From positions 1-64,000 of the forward strand of contig JAJSPD010000025.1 in assembly GCA_021307315.1 (NCBI GenBank): a stretch of DNA of 64,000 bases, in the 5' to 3' direction. Shown one piece after another: positions 32,319 through 44,580 of the stretch. Each line of letters starts with the position of its first letter. Positions within the stretch are counted from its first letter, which is position 1. The translations under genes were made by a program, and so were the position numbers. Origin of the DNA: Bisporella sp. PMI_857. Taxonomy: Eukaryota > Ascomycota > Leotiomycetes > Helotiales > Helotiaceae. Under the pieces are notes generated by a model. The model saw nothing but the letters and a program-made list of their open reading frames with translations, did no database searches and was not told the DNA's origin.

Positions 32319-34522
32319 ATGACCTCTCTACCATTTCGAGACATCAATGTGCACGCCTCAGCAACACATTATGCTTTCACCTCTCCATCCTCCCCATCTA
32401 CGCCAACATTAGTTGTTGACCGTCCCAGCGGGGACCTTCGTCTGAACGATGGTGCCTTATTGGGAGGCAAGCGTGTTTCGAGTATTGCGGGTATTCTGGG
32501 AATGATCAAACTGCGACTGGGTAAGCTATTTTATTACGATAGAGATAGGAACTTAATTTTTACTGACACAAGCTAGACAAATACATAATTGTTATCACGA
32601 AAGCGCAGCCTATGGGTAGAATTAAGGGACATATGGTATACAAGGTCATTGCTACGGAATTCCTGCCTTTACGCGAACGACCCCTCCATGATCTAGAGGA
32701 AGACACGTACTTAGGACTACTAAAGACTTTCATCAAGTCAGGCCCTATGTACTTCTCCTATTCTTTCGATATTACCAACTCTTTTCAGAGACAATCTCAA
32801 TTGGACATATCTCAGCCACTATGGAAGCGTGCGGACGACCGGTTTTTCTGGAACAAGTTCATTCAATCAGACCTCATTGATTTCCGAAGCTCTGGAACTC
32901 GGCACCAACATGGGCAGCAACCAGGTGTTGACCCATACATATTGCCAGTGGTATTTGGAATGTTGGAGATTGTATCTACTAGTATCAAATCTACCCCGTT
33001 GACAATAGTTTTGATCACCAGAAGGTCTAGACATCGTGCTGGCACAAGATATTTCTCCAGAGGTATTGATGAGCAGGGTAATGTTTCCAACTTTAACGAG
33101 ACGGAGCAGATCATCATTTTGAATGACAATACGAGTGGTTTGGGAGGATTTGCTGGTGGTGGGGGCATGCAAAATGGCAAAATCGGTGGTTCTGGAGGGA
33201 AGGAAGTGCAGATAATGTCATACGTACAGACAAGAGGAAGCGTTCCTGTTTTCTGGGCTGAGGTTAACACCTTACATTATACTCCTAAGCTTCAAATAAG
33301 AGGAGTGGAGAGTGCCGTTTCAGCAGCAAGGACCCATTTCGATGAGCAAATTCGCCTATATGGGGACAACTACCTAGTAAATCTGGTGAACCAGAAAGGG
33401 CGAGAGAAGCGAGTTAAGGACGCATACGAACAGATGGTGGAACTTCTCGTTTCTTCGCCTGTAGAGCGCACGCAGCAAGATCAGATTGCTGGTGAGAAAT
33501 TCCATATCGTGGAGCCTACTGGTAAACGCCAACAGATGGATAGACTTCACTATGTGTATTTTGATTTCCATAACGAGACGAAAGGACTACAATGGCATCG
33601 CGCTCAGTTACTTCTCGACCAGCTCAACGAGGCTCTGGAAAGACAACAGTACTTTCGTGGCGTTGATATGCCAGCAGATTTTGAGGGTCGCCTTGATGTT
33701 CGCAACCATCAAACTAGTGTTGTGCGGACAAATTGTATGGATTGCCTTGACCGCACGAACGTTGTGCAAAGCATGCTTGCTCGCTATGCGCTAAATCGAC
33801 AACTTACAGACCTAGGCGTGCTCGCTCGCGGCGAGACCTTTACCACTGCGGATCCGGTCTTCGAAATCCTCTTCAGAAAGCTTTGGGCCGACAATGCAGA
33901 TGTTGTTTCTAAGTCATACTCTGGGACAGGTGCGTTGAAGACGGATTTCACTCGCACGGGAGTTCGAACTAAAGCTGGAGCTTTACAAGACCTCCGGAAC
34001 TCGATCACGAGATATGCGAGGAACAACTTTCTGGATGGACCGAAACAAGATTCTTTTGACTTATTCCTTGGTACATATCTACCCGGAACGTCAAGTATAG
34101 GCCCTGTTTTCGCGGATACTCGACCACTGCTTATTCAAAGCATTCCGTATATACTTGCATTTAGTCTCTTTTTCACATTCGTGGGACTCTTCTCGAAGAG
34201 GCTGCCGGATGCTGCTGTACTCCCCGTTCGAATATTCATCATATTCTGGATTTTGGTCGCGGGATGGTGTTTAAATTTCATCTTCAAGAATGGCATGTTA
34301 TATGTAAGTCTCGAGTGACAAAGAGTAAGGTATAGCATTAACGATACGTAGGTAAACTGGCCGAAACTCAATCCTCGACCCTGGGCTATTGAAGGTTACA
34401 ATGAGACCATCAGCCATGTGCGAAAAGATAAGGTAATTGGAGGTATGATGTCGCGGCATGATAGAAATCTCAGCATGGCGCGGTATACCAACGCAGAAGA
34501 AGGGAAGAAGCGTATTGAGTAG
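32319..34522 (+). CDS. SAC1: Phosphoinositide phosphatase Sac1
   Basis: Three exons: 32319-32520, 32577-34303 and 34352-34522 (699 residues). Sac1 dephosphorylates PtdIns4P, and also PtdIns3P and PtdIns(3,5)P2, at the ER and Golgi. The Sac domain spans ~50-520 with the catalytic C-x5-R motif NCMDCLDRTN, in which Cys454 is the nucleophile and Arg460 binds phosphate. Two hydrophobic helices near the C-terminus (around ~590-650) anchor the protein as in yeast Sac1. The last exon adds a 57-codon cytosolic tail rich in charged residues. The protein is somewhat longer than yeast Sac1 (623), mainly through loops around the NDNTSGLGGFAGGGG insertion. Confidence 0.96.
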
Positions 34523-34908
34523 GATAAACACTGCAGTGGATATATTTTTCTTCAAGATTCTGCCTGGCAAGCGACTATATAGAGAGAGTGTGTAGACTGT
34601 ACATTTCACGTTCTTCGAAAATGTGTTATTTTATCCTATCTAATCATACACTTCTACTTCTACTTATATTCTAGTATCTAATCCTCTGATAAAGAAGAAT
34701 ATCTATCCTATTGCTTCTTGCGATGAGCTGACAATCAGAGGCCTCATCCTTTTATACGCCTTCCTTAATCTCGCCTGTGTCCCTAGCGGAGTTGGTACAA
34801 GAGTTCATAGTGCCTGGTTCTGAACTCACTATTCTCGCTTGAAATACGGTCAATTAACTTATCCTATATTAAGTCGCTGTCTAGTTTTAGCCACTGCTTG
34901 GAGGTTCT
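34523..34908. other. Spacer between two convergent genes
   Basis: It should contain the 3' UTRs of Sac1 and of the MFS transporter; no gene. Confidence 0.5.
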
Positions 34909-36973
34909 TCATTTCAATCGACGCTCGCGAATCGTAAATGACACCAGTAGCGCCGTCAGGGCAAACCCTAAAGAAACCACTAAAGAGGGTAAGCATCTCT
35001 CCATCTCTCGCCTCATGGTAAATACTCACTATGACTATACTCTAGGCTCTTCACGTAGCTCTGCACCACGACGTTTCGAATTCCTTCATCCAATTCACCA
35101 ATGCTTGCCACATCAGAAATCACCTTCTCGATGATCTAGATCCGTTAGCGCATGATTTCAATATTTCCACCGGAGAAAACTATTTGTAAAGATCAAATTC
35201 GCCTACCTTGCGAGATCCTCGGCCAATAATACGTTCTTCTAAGATTGTCCGCAGCGTCCCCATTTGCACACTGCTGCTAATCGCCAATCCGACAAGCATG
35301 CCAACCGCACTACTGAGGTAAATTCCGCCAGTCGCGATAGCCATCTCGCTCTTCTCTACAGCGCCGCTTAATGCGATGAAAGTGCTTGCCTGCGCCATGC
35401 CGCTTCCAAACCCGCCGGGAATGATCTCTAAACTTTCCCACACGGATATCTTACCTGTCCACCGGATGATAAGCAGCACATAGGTGATAGAGGATGAGAC
35501 TGTTGCGAGGATTGTCAGGAACTTGTATCTTCCCGTTCGTTGGATTGTGAAGCCGGCGAGGAGGCCGCCTACGGTATTACCAAGGACGGCGGGAAAGAGG
35601 TGTGAGCCGGCTACGGTATTGCTGGCTCCTTCGGTCACGCGGAAGTAGAGTGGGATGGAAAACATCATCTGCTCTTATCAATTCGCATTCCTAGACGAGA
35701 GAGCGACATGAGAAAAAGGGATGAGCTTACAGCTACTTGTGCGCCAGTTTGGAGAGCCATGATAGCATATGCAGTCGCGACATCTCTCTTCGCCACAAGA
35801 GATGGCGGGAATATCGGCTCCAAGGCACGATGCACCTCCCACCACACAAAAAGCACGGTCAGAAACACAGATCCAATTGCAAGTCCTATCACAATGCGAC
35901 TTGACCACGGCAAATTCTGGCCTCCAAGACTTAGAGCCAGGAGAAACGAAACGATTGCGTTTGCGAGTAGAATGGCGCCAATGAAATCAATCCGCCTGAG
36001 TTTAGAGGGCTGGCCCTTTGGCGTGACCTGCTGTGCTACTGTCTGAGAGGGGAGTTTGATGGCTACGAGGACGATAGCTATGGCCATGAGCGGTCCTTGC
36101 CCGGTGAAAGAGCTGCGTATCTTTAGCTAACGTGACATGGAATAGAGTGGTAGCTATACATGCGCCATCCTACTGTATCTGCAAGGAATCCTCCAAGCGG
36201 TCCGCCAATGCTTCGTCCCAAGGTGGCAATAACATTCACATAACTCCTCCAGGCCGCGATTTGGATTAATGGGACGAGGTCTTTACATGTTAGGCACTTT
36301 TCTTCCTCCAATTCAACGAAGATGACAACTTACCTGTGATTAAAACAGACACAATAACCACCATGCCTGCAGCCCCAAGGCCACTTATCACTCTCCCAAC
36401 GATCACCTGCCACATAGCCTGTGCAACTCCCCTAATTTGTCAATAATCTTCCTTAGAGGCAAAAGACACGGCTCAAACCTACGTCAAGACACTCCCTAAT
36501 GCAAAGATGACATAAGAACTCAGTATTACTGATTTTCTGCCATAGATATCGCTCAATTTGCCTACGATGGGCTGCACGGCACATGAAGCGAGGGTATAGG
36601 TGGTTGTCAACCAGGCGGCGTCACTGAAGGAGTTGAATTCCGAGGCAATGGTAGCGTATGTAGCAAATACGAGGCTGCTATCCGCGTGGGAGATGAAAAC
36701 TCCCACGAGAAGCACACTGAGGATTGCAAACGTGCTCTTGGTGGTGGTGCCTTGGAATTCATCTTGGTCCTGAGGGATAGGTTCAGGTCCAACCACCGAT
36801 GTTGATTTATAGTTATTGTTTTCGGCATCAAAGCCAGGTGGAAGAAGAGCGACGCGCTCCGAGTATGTGGATAGTGATTCCGACGACTCTGACGAGGCAT
36901 CTGAGGAGACGGATCCGTGGTGCTCAATCTCCTGTTGCGCCATTGTCTCTGATGCGGTACAACTTGATGACAT
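34909..36973 (-). CDS. MFS transporter, Vba-type (vacuolar basic amino acid transporter-like)
   Basis: Seven exons: 36973-36483, 36431-36334, 36280-36160, 36112-35731, 35668-35207, 35135-35030 and 34967-34909 (572 residues). An ~80-residue acidic/Ser-rich cytosolic N-terminus precedes the membrane part. The MFS motif A GKLSDIYGRKS lies at 138-148, and the GRVISGLGAAGM stretch and the GSHLFPAVLGNTVGGLLAG region follow the pattern of yeast Vba1/Vba2 and fission yeast Fnx1, which move basic amino acids into the vacuole. The two small 3' exons restore the last helix (FALTALLVSFTIRER), using the strong donor GTGAGT at 35029. A drug-efflux role is an alternative that sequence alone does not exclude. 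Confidence 0.87.
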
Positions 36974-37750
36974 AACTTCTAAAATGTGCTGCTGCAAACC
37001 GTTTTACTATGTGAAATATGCTCTAAGAAAATCTTGTACAAAATGTACTCCAGGATCAGGTTCCCTGCACAGGTAGCGAGATCAGATGAGATGCAAACAG
37101 GAGTCATAAAGAGTGCAGTATTACCTCCTGCATTGGCCAATGATCAGCTCCGTTGGAAGCCGCCGGAAGTGGTGATGCGGAACAGTCCCCATATCTAAGA
37201 TAGTTCAATCTACTACTGTACCTTACTACTTATCAAGATTAATATTTTTTTTTGTGCAGGGGACGGAAAGCAATCACATTATTCTTGGAGGTTCATTGCA
37301 GCCCCAAGATGCCAGGTATCCAATGACCGTTACCCTGAGAAGTGATGTTGTCTGATCCCCACTTTATGGCGAAATGGCAGCCCCTTTAGCACGCCATTAC
37401 CACCCCAGTCTCGCCCATTTACCTCAAATCGCAAAAGCTCGGGCCCGAGAGAAGGAGAGAGAGAGAAAGGTTCAATCTGAGAATGGGGTTGGGATATGAA
37501 CGGCAAATTTCAGATAAGTCGGCTCAACTTGCTCACTATTTTTATTTGCATGGCTGGTTGGCAATGAGGTGGTGAGGTATTGAGACTTTCGCAAACCACT
37601 TCTTTGTTCGGCACATATAATCAACATTCGTACCACAAGAACTCTAAAAACTTAGCCTTTTTTTCACCAGACAATAACAACAATCATCAAACCCTAAAAG
37701 TGGGAGTTTTTTAGTTTTTTTTCAATCAGTAAAATTACAATCAAACAAAG
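36974..37750. promoter_or_regulatory. Divergent promoter region of the MFS gene and arylsulfatase
   Basis: About 780 bp. It contains an ATTGGCCAAT inverted CCAAT element at 37132-37141 and A/T runs just upstream of the sulfatase start. I found no perfect CYS3-type site here. Confidence 0.45.
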
Positions 37751-39682
37751 ATGAAGGCTTGGATCCAGATCGTGGTTGCCCTAGCCGGGACTGCGAGTGC
37801 CGTTTCTCGAGCCCCATTGGAGTACAATGCGAAGCCGAATATCGTAGTCATTTTGACAGATGATCAAGACCTACACATGGACTCGGTGGACTACATGCCA
37901 TTGCTCAAGAAGCATGTGATTGATAAGGGAACCTTCTATAAGCGACATTATTGCTCAACTGCGATTTGCTGTCCCTCCAGAGTCACGTTATGGACGGGAA
38001 GAAATGCTCACAACACCAATGTTACCGATGTGTTTCCGCCATATGGTAGGTCGACTGTATCTTTTTTTTTGGGGGGGGGGGGGATAATATCTTACTCACA
38101 AGATCAGGTGGCTATCCAAAGTTTGTCTCCCAGGGGTTTAATGAGAATTATCTTCCAGTCTGGCTTCAAGATGCCGGCTACAGCACATACTACACCGGAA
38201 AGCTGTTCAATGCTCACACGGATCAGAACTGGAACTCTCCCCATCCGGCCGGCTGGACGTCCTCTGACTTCCTTCTCGATCCTCATACTTACGATTATCT
38301 GAACGCAACCTTTCAGAGAAACGACCAACCGCCAGTCAGTCACGAGGGTGAGTACTCGACCGATGTCCTGGCTGATAAAGCCTACGGTCTCCTTGATGAG
38401 GGTGTAAACTCTGGTAAACCATTCTTTCTGACTGTGGCACCTGTTGCACCACATTCCAACGTGAATCCCAATTCTTTCACCACGCCAGGCAACGGAGGAA
38501 GTGATATAGGCGACATTAAAATGACGGCCCCAATTCCCGCCGAAAGACACAAGCATCTCTTCCCAGAGGTCAAGGTACCTCGGAAGCCAAACTTTAACCC
38601 TGATAAACCAAGTGGCGGATCGTGGATCAAGAAACTCGCCCAGCTGACCGATGAGGTTGTGGAGTATAACGATGGATTCTATCGTGCAAGGCTTCAAGCT
38701 TTGCAAGCGGTCGATGAACTGATTGCGAATCTTGTTGATCGTCTTGAGGGATATGGTATCCTTGAGAACACCTATATTTTATATACCACGGACAATGGCT
38801 ATCACATTTCTCAGCATCGACTGAATCCAGGGAAAGAGTGTGGATTCGAGGAGGACATCAATATTCCACTTGTCATCCGAGGACCGGGCGTGGAAGCCGG
38901 ACAGGAAGCAAATGTTGTCACAGCTCATACTGATCTAGCGCCCACAATATTGAAGATTGCGGGCGGCGATTGGAAGAGAGCTGATTTAGATGGTAGTCCA
39001 ATCCCATTACATGCTCGTTCATTGAATAAGGAGAGCAAGAGCGGGAACCGACAGGAGCATGTCAATGTTGAGTTTTGGGGACGATCAATTCCTGAAGGCA
39101 TATACCGGTTCTCTCTAGACGATGGAAAAGTTGGTAAGTTGCACATTCTTCACACCTCGAAGCTCACAATTACTAATCGTCGAAAGTATTTTATGGGAGC
39201 AACAACACATACAAGGCACTGCGCGTCATTGGAGATGACTACAATATCTACTACTCAGTTTGGTGTACAAACGAGCATGAGCTCTATGACCTGACTGTTA
39301 GTTTCTAATTCAATCCTCTTATTCTTACTAATATAAGCAGACTGATCCCTATCAAATCAAAAATATCCACCCATCCGTCTCAGCCAAAGCTGCGACAATT
39401 CTTGGTCTCCCCATTTCAAAAGTTCTCCCTCGCCTTGACGCCCTCCTGATGGTGACCAAGTCCTGCGTTGGACGTACCTGTACCGCCCCTTGGTCTGTTA
39501 TCCATCCAGCCAATGATGTCCATACCTTGAAAGATGCATTGGCAGAGGCATATGACGCATTCTATGAAAAAGAAATTGCAGAGCAGGTTAGGTTTGATAA
39601 GTGCGAATTGGGGTATATAGTGGAAAGCGAGGGGCCTCAGAGAGCGGCTATCTTCAAGGCGGGAAGGCAGTATGAGCTCTAG
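37751..39682 (+). CDS. Secreted arylsulfatase
   Basis: Four exons: 37751-38045, 38108-39133, 39187-39296 and 39341-39682 (590 residues). Arylsulfatases hydrolyse sulfate esters and release sulfate; fungal ones are induced by sulfur starvation. A signal peptide covers residues ~1-18. The metal-binding DDQ is at 37-39 and the sulfatase signature C-x-P-S-R is at 73-77 (CCPSR), where Cys73 would be converted to formylglycine; TGR follows. Further conserved parts are the TGK block after exon 1 and TTDNGYHISQHRL near residue 335. All motifs appear intact. Intron 1 contains T9 followed by G13. The TauD-type dioxygenase gene follows in the same orientation, which fits a shared role in sulfur acquisition. 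Confidence 0.95.
38071..38083 (+). repeat. G13 homopolymer in arylsulfatase intron 1
   Basis: Thirteen consecutive G follow nine T inside the first intron. This is liable to length variation between isolates and to sequencing error. Confidence 0.95.
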
Positions 39683-40535
39683 ATGTAGAAGATGTCTTGG
39701 ATAATGCAATGCCTTGCTCTGTTGATGCTTCGTGCAATGCCTCAGGATTTGGGATTCTGGAGAACTTAAATTACCGAATTGGGAGGAATAAGCGAGCGAA
39801 ATCAGGGGCAAAGCCAGTCTAGCACTTAGAGATTGAACCCAGTACGACGATTCTATATTTTGTTTTGAGAAATAGCCTAAATGGACATGACAAACGCTGA
39901 TTGGTAGCTTAATCGTATCGTTTGTCAAGTCAACAGATATTATTAAAACTATGGGGTCTCCAACAGTGCTAGCAGCCCAGAACCTGTCGGTCACCTCATC
40001 ATGCGTCTGCAAAGCATGGCACTCCACGCCGGCAAGATAAGACAAGATCTAATTACCCAATCTTCTGATGCGGATGGATTCTCCCTTCATAGAAAAGATG
40101 CATGGCTAATCTACAGCGTATGGTTGGTGTATGATATGGCATCATGCGGGGTTGATATGATCCAATACAGCCTCGCTTACACACTGATCTACAAAGGGGA
40201 ATAATGACACCAGATTTATTCCGTCCTCCAACCGCTGTCCCTGAATGTTCATTACAAATGCACTCTCTATCCAATCACTATCTCCAAAAAATTTCCCAAT
40301 TGCTCACATTGCCAATGCCGTCCCATCCACTTATGCCAGCCTTGTGGAGGGGTTATAACGCAAACACTCTCCTACCTCCGAAGATATCAAGCACGTCAAA
40401 GAAAGCCTGCCCCACGAGCCAAAAGTATAAGAAGGACCCCATGATCTCCAGCTCATTGTCCTTGAAGACTATCCAACAGATTGTCCACCCTCATACCACG
40501 AAGCCACCGCCTCAAAATCAAAGCACGTATCCATC
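39683..40535. other. Spacer between arylsulfatase and TauD genes
   Basis: This 853-bp stretch carries the arylsulfatase 3' region and the TauD promoter. It includes a CYS3-type palindrome, listed separately. No gene is supported. Confidence 0.5.
40136..40145 (+). promoter_or_regulatory. Candidate CYS3/MetR sulfur-regulator binding site
   Basis: ATGGCATCAT matches the Neurospora CYS3 bZIP consensus ATGRYRYCAT at all ten positions and is about 390 bp upstream of the TauD start. About one such match is expected by chance in a 64-kb window, so position next to two sulfur genes is the main support. Confidence 0.45.
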
Positions 40536-41765
40536 ATGGCTCCCTCAGCTACCGAGGTCGAACCCCAAACCGCAGTCCCCATCCTCCCAGGAAAGGGAGA
40601 AGCTGCAGCAACCTCCAGTGAAAAGCCATGGGTGAAGAGCACGGGAGTGTTGGATAAGTATGAACACTTCGAGGTCACGCCAGTTATTGGCCGTGAATAC
40701 AAGGATGTTGATCTCGTGTCCTGGCTCCAAGCGGACAATTCTGAGGAACTGCTGCGAGAACTTGCACTTATAAGTATTTTATCCACCCCTTCAATCTCAA
40801 CACAAACTAACAAGAGACAGTCTCCCAACGTGGCGTCGTCTTCTTCCGTGCCCAAGACAACCTGACCGCAGACCTGCAGAAAGAGCTCGTCCAGCGCATC
40901 GGTCTTGCGTCCGGTAAACCCAAGGACTCCGGCCTACATATCCACCCCATCCTCAACTCAGAGCGCGAAGGATACCGGGTCACTGATCCCGAAATCAGCA
41001 CCATTGACTCTGAGCTCAACAAGAAGATCTACGCCTCGCAAACGCAAAAGCTCCTCTCCTCAAAGAAGCAGTTTAGCGCGTCCTGGCACTCCGATATCGC
41101 GTTCGAGCCCGTGCCAGCCGATTACTCAAGCTTGAGGCTCGAGAAGCTGCCCGCGACGGGAGGCGACACGCTCTGGGCCAGCGGAACGGAGATTTATGAC
41201 CGCATCAGCGCGCCGTACCAGAAGTTCCTTGAGGGGCTGACGGCGACGTTCGAGCAGCCGGGCTTCATCGAGGCGGCAAAGAGAGGGAAGTTCGAATTGT
41301 ACGATAAGCCGCGAGGAAGCCCGCTCAATATCGGGAAGGAGTTGAGGGCCGTGCACCCTGTCGTTAGGACGAATCCCGTCAGTGGATGGAAGAGCATCTT
41401 CCCTATTGGCGCGCATGTTGGGTACATCAACGACATTACGGAGCTAGAGTCGAAGGTATGCTTCTTTGCCCCGTTGTCATTTAGAATATCCTGCTCACAT
41501 GTATATATAGGCACTGCTTAAGTGGTTTGGCCGTCTCCTGATCGACAACCACGATTTGCAGGTCAGATTCAAGTGGAAGAACGCGAACGACATCGCGATC
41601 TGGGATAACAGATCCACCTTCCACACCGCAACTTATGACATTGAAGGGTATGGCGAGCGGTACGGCGTCCGAGCCGTTTCTCTTGGTGAAGCTCCATTCC
41701 TTGACCCCGAGAGCAAGAGCCGGTCCGAGGACTTGAAAGCAAAGGCTGCTGCGGTCGCTGCATAG
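40536..41765 (+). CDS. TauD/TfdA-family 2-oxoglutarate/Fe(II) dioxygenase (sulfonate or alkyl-sulfate type)
   Basis: Three exons: 40536-40773, 40821-41455 and 41511-41765 (375 residues). The family uses Fe(II), O2 and 2-oxoglutarate; yeast Jlp1 and bacterial TauD release sulfite from sulfonates. The facial triad is visible: His169-x-Asp171 in WHSDIAFE and a distal His329 in NRSTFH, with a candidate 2-oxoglutarate-binding Arg in YGERYGVR. The SQRGVVFFR stretch after the first intron is also typical. Its immediate upstream neighbour is an arylsulfatase on the same strand. The substrate is inferred; some fungal relatives act on other small acids. Confidence 0.9.
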
Positions 41766-44580
41766 GAAAATTTGTTCATGAGAAATGTTTATATGAATTG
41801 TAATTCAATGCATATACTTACGAATGTAATCTGATTCAAAAATATATAAGCTGGTTCTTGGGGAATTTATCTAGTTGAAAGTAAGCCTTTCCAGTGAAGA
41901 GAAGACTGCCTTTAGAATTGGCATTTATTGGCTGTAACCCTTGATCTTCTCCTTCAGTGCCAAACAAACAATGCCATTCTTGTCACGAGGTTTACCATCC
42001 CTTGGCATGAGTTTCATTCCCTTCTCCTTTCTCAGCATTGTCTCTTTCCTATATGACCCAACAACAAAATCCGACATAACAACAAGAAGAAACATAGCAA
42101 GCCATCTCAAATTAAAGGCAAACCACCAAAAAAAAAGGTCGAATCTTTGGTTCAGAGGATTTTTTTCGGAAAGTGTTAACAAACGCCACATAACCTCAGA
42201 CATCCACGCAAAATACCCAGCTTATTGCAAATGCCGGAATGATGCTCGATGGATATCAAAAGTGGCGTTTCTGGATATCCGTGGGTAGGTGAGAGGACTC
42301 TTATATACCCTAAACTTGGAAAAAAAAAAATTCACCAATTCACCTTGGCAGTTTCCATTCAAACTTGTGGATTGAGGAAACAGACCGAATTATTTATCAT
42401 TTACGGCATGCCCCTGAAAGTATATAAGCAAGCACTTCACCATGCGTTTTGGCTTAATCTTACATATCAAGGAAGCGCTAGTTTAGCCAGCGGGTTGTAC
42501 CCAGGAATCGCGAGGCATGGATCCCTTCTTCCAGGATAGCCAATCTTCATTCTACCCTCCCATGGCCAATCCTTTACATCCCCTGTTCAAAAATCCCCCC
42601 CTTCCTAGCTATGCCTTCTTCTTCGCAGGAGTCTTCTAAGGAAGGGGCGGCAGAATTCTGATTGACAGTATAACAGTGTATATCACGAGCGTAGGAATTG
42701 TAGCAAGCAAACAGTCCTGGGAAGATCTCAGGCATTGGACGCACCATGTATCATTTAATGGTATATAAACTCCAGCCATCAACGCATAAGTCACGGCAGT
42801 TTGGCATTTGTTGCGCAACTCGCATTCCTCCTGCTGTATTTGCTGTGAATTCTCTATTTTTTTTGGATGGTTATAGGTGAGGTGAATGTTTCTTTTATAT
42901 CTTAAGCCTTGCGTAAAATACAAAATTATAAACATACGTGACGATACAAGGCTTGAGAACATGTAGGTTAGATTCAAGCATATCAGCCTTGGAGGGGATT
43001 TTGAAAGCTCTGATGTTTCGCAACTATATATGTAGGCCTTCTTGTCTGATCTGCTACTCAACTTTAACTGAATACCATGTGGGCCGTAGAGTAAGGAGGT
43101 ATGGTTTGAGATACGTGCATATATTGTGTCCGAGCGTGTAGCTATCTTCTTGTGCAGAATAATTTCTGCGTAAAAGCCTCGTGGATGGATATCAGTATAT
43201 GTGTATGTCTGAACTTCAAGTTTTGACTTTGTGTAGGCTTTTTAGTGACGAAAACGCCTAAAGTGACAACAATACGCTGGCCACGAATCAATCCAGCACC
43301 AATATACCCTGCTCTAGACATCTGATATGAGTATTATTTCTGCCTTGGAATTGGCACATACGATTTAGCCTCTCATGAACACTACAAAGTGAAGTAGTCA
43401 AAGAAATCATCTTTTACAACTCAGTGCTCTTAGGATCTAAGGCATAACTTGTTAAGAGGCTTGGAAACCTATCAGAGGTTAAAAGGTCTCTTATATACGC
43501 TCATTCTAAAGGAGCTGACAAAAACTAATATGGGTTTCCAGTGTTGATTATGCAGTACACTGCATGAATGCAAGCTGAACTGTGAAAACAAAACGAAAGT
43601 TTGTTATTTGTAAGTATATAAGCAGAGATCTCCTCGGACATTATTCCTTAAAAAGCGAACCACCTAACCTACAATGTAGGTAGCAGTGCCAAGAAGTAAG
43701 GATTAGTTTGCGTGCTTTATTTCATGCATGTTTCTGAAAATTCATCTTAATCTTATACGCACCTCACATCTGCTATGCATTGCTTACTTCCTTTCCCAGT
43801 GTATTTTCCTTCCAACTTGTTCAGGTCTGTATAGCAGCGAAGGAGCAAACAACGACGATAAAATACAGGTAACAGAAGTTTCGCAGACAATAAGCTATGA
43901 TGAACCTTCAAGAACTCAGCCTTGGCATGCTATAGTAATGATAAGTAGTGCGATGATTAAGAGCTTCGATACATGCTCCATGTACTTCAGCCCATGAGTA
44001 GCTTGAATTGTGCCTGTAACGAAAAATTAGTTTCCAACATTTTGAAGTAGTTCTTTCTGGCCGTAGCCTTCTTTTATAGTATAAACAAAGCCAGCTGAGT
44101 ATGCGTATCCTTGGACATAGTAATTTCCGAACACGTGAAAAGAAAACCGAGAAAATTGTCTTTATATGTAAAAAATGGACTTTTGCATGCTACATGCTTG
44201 GATGTAGCCATATAAGCTTGAATCAGATAGTCCGGTTTGGCGCTGAATGCGCAATTTCTCAATACTCGCTGTGCTGGGCTCAGCAAGCGCGTGTCTCACC
44301 CGTTTGATCTAACGACAAGCCGAAAAGGCTTAGCATTGGTCTATACACAACGTTTTGTCCAGGGAACTCGATAGTGCCTGTGGAGCGCTGGGGCTTGCGC
44401 GCAAATAGATGAGATTAATAAGCTTACCAGAACCAATTTTATTCCTTATCCATAATACAGCTCTCGGAAAGGTCATAAAGCAGACCTCCTGACTACGTCA
44501 CTCAATGGGGTGCGCGCCGATTACACCCGCCGCGCGAACCACAATCGGTTTATAGCAGACATCTCATCCTTGCCAGAATG
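41766..44580. other. 2.8-kb spacer without a supported gene
   Basis: Low GC, many stops in all frames, only short ORFs with no recognisable motif. It marks the change from the gene-dense left part to the accessory right part. Confidence 0.5.

Noticed and set aside
38104..38706. 200-residue minus-strand ORF in the arylsulfatase gene
   Set aside because: Lies opposite a strongly conserved sulfatase exon and shows no family pattern.
42636..43061. 141-residue minus-strand ORF in the 2.8-kb spacer
   Set aside because: Composition is irregular, with no domain and no supporting exons; probably chance.
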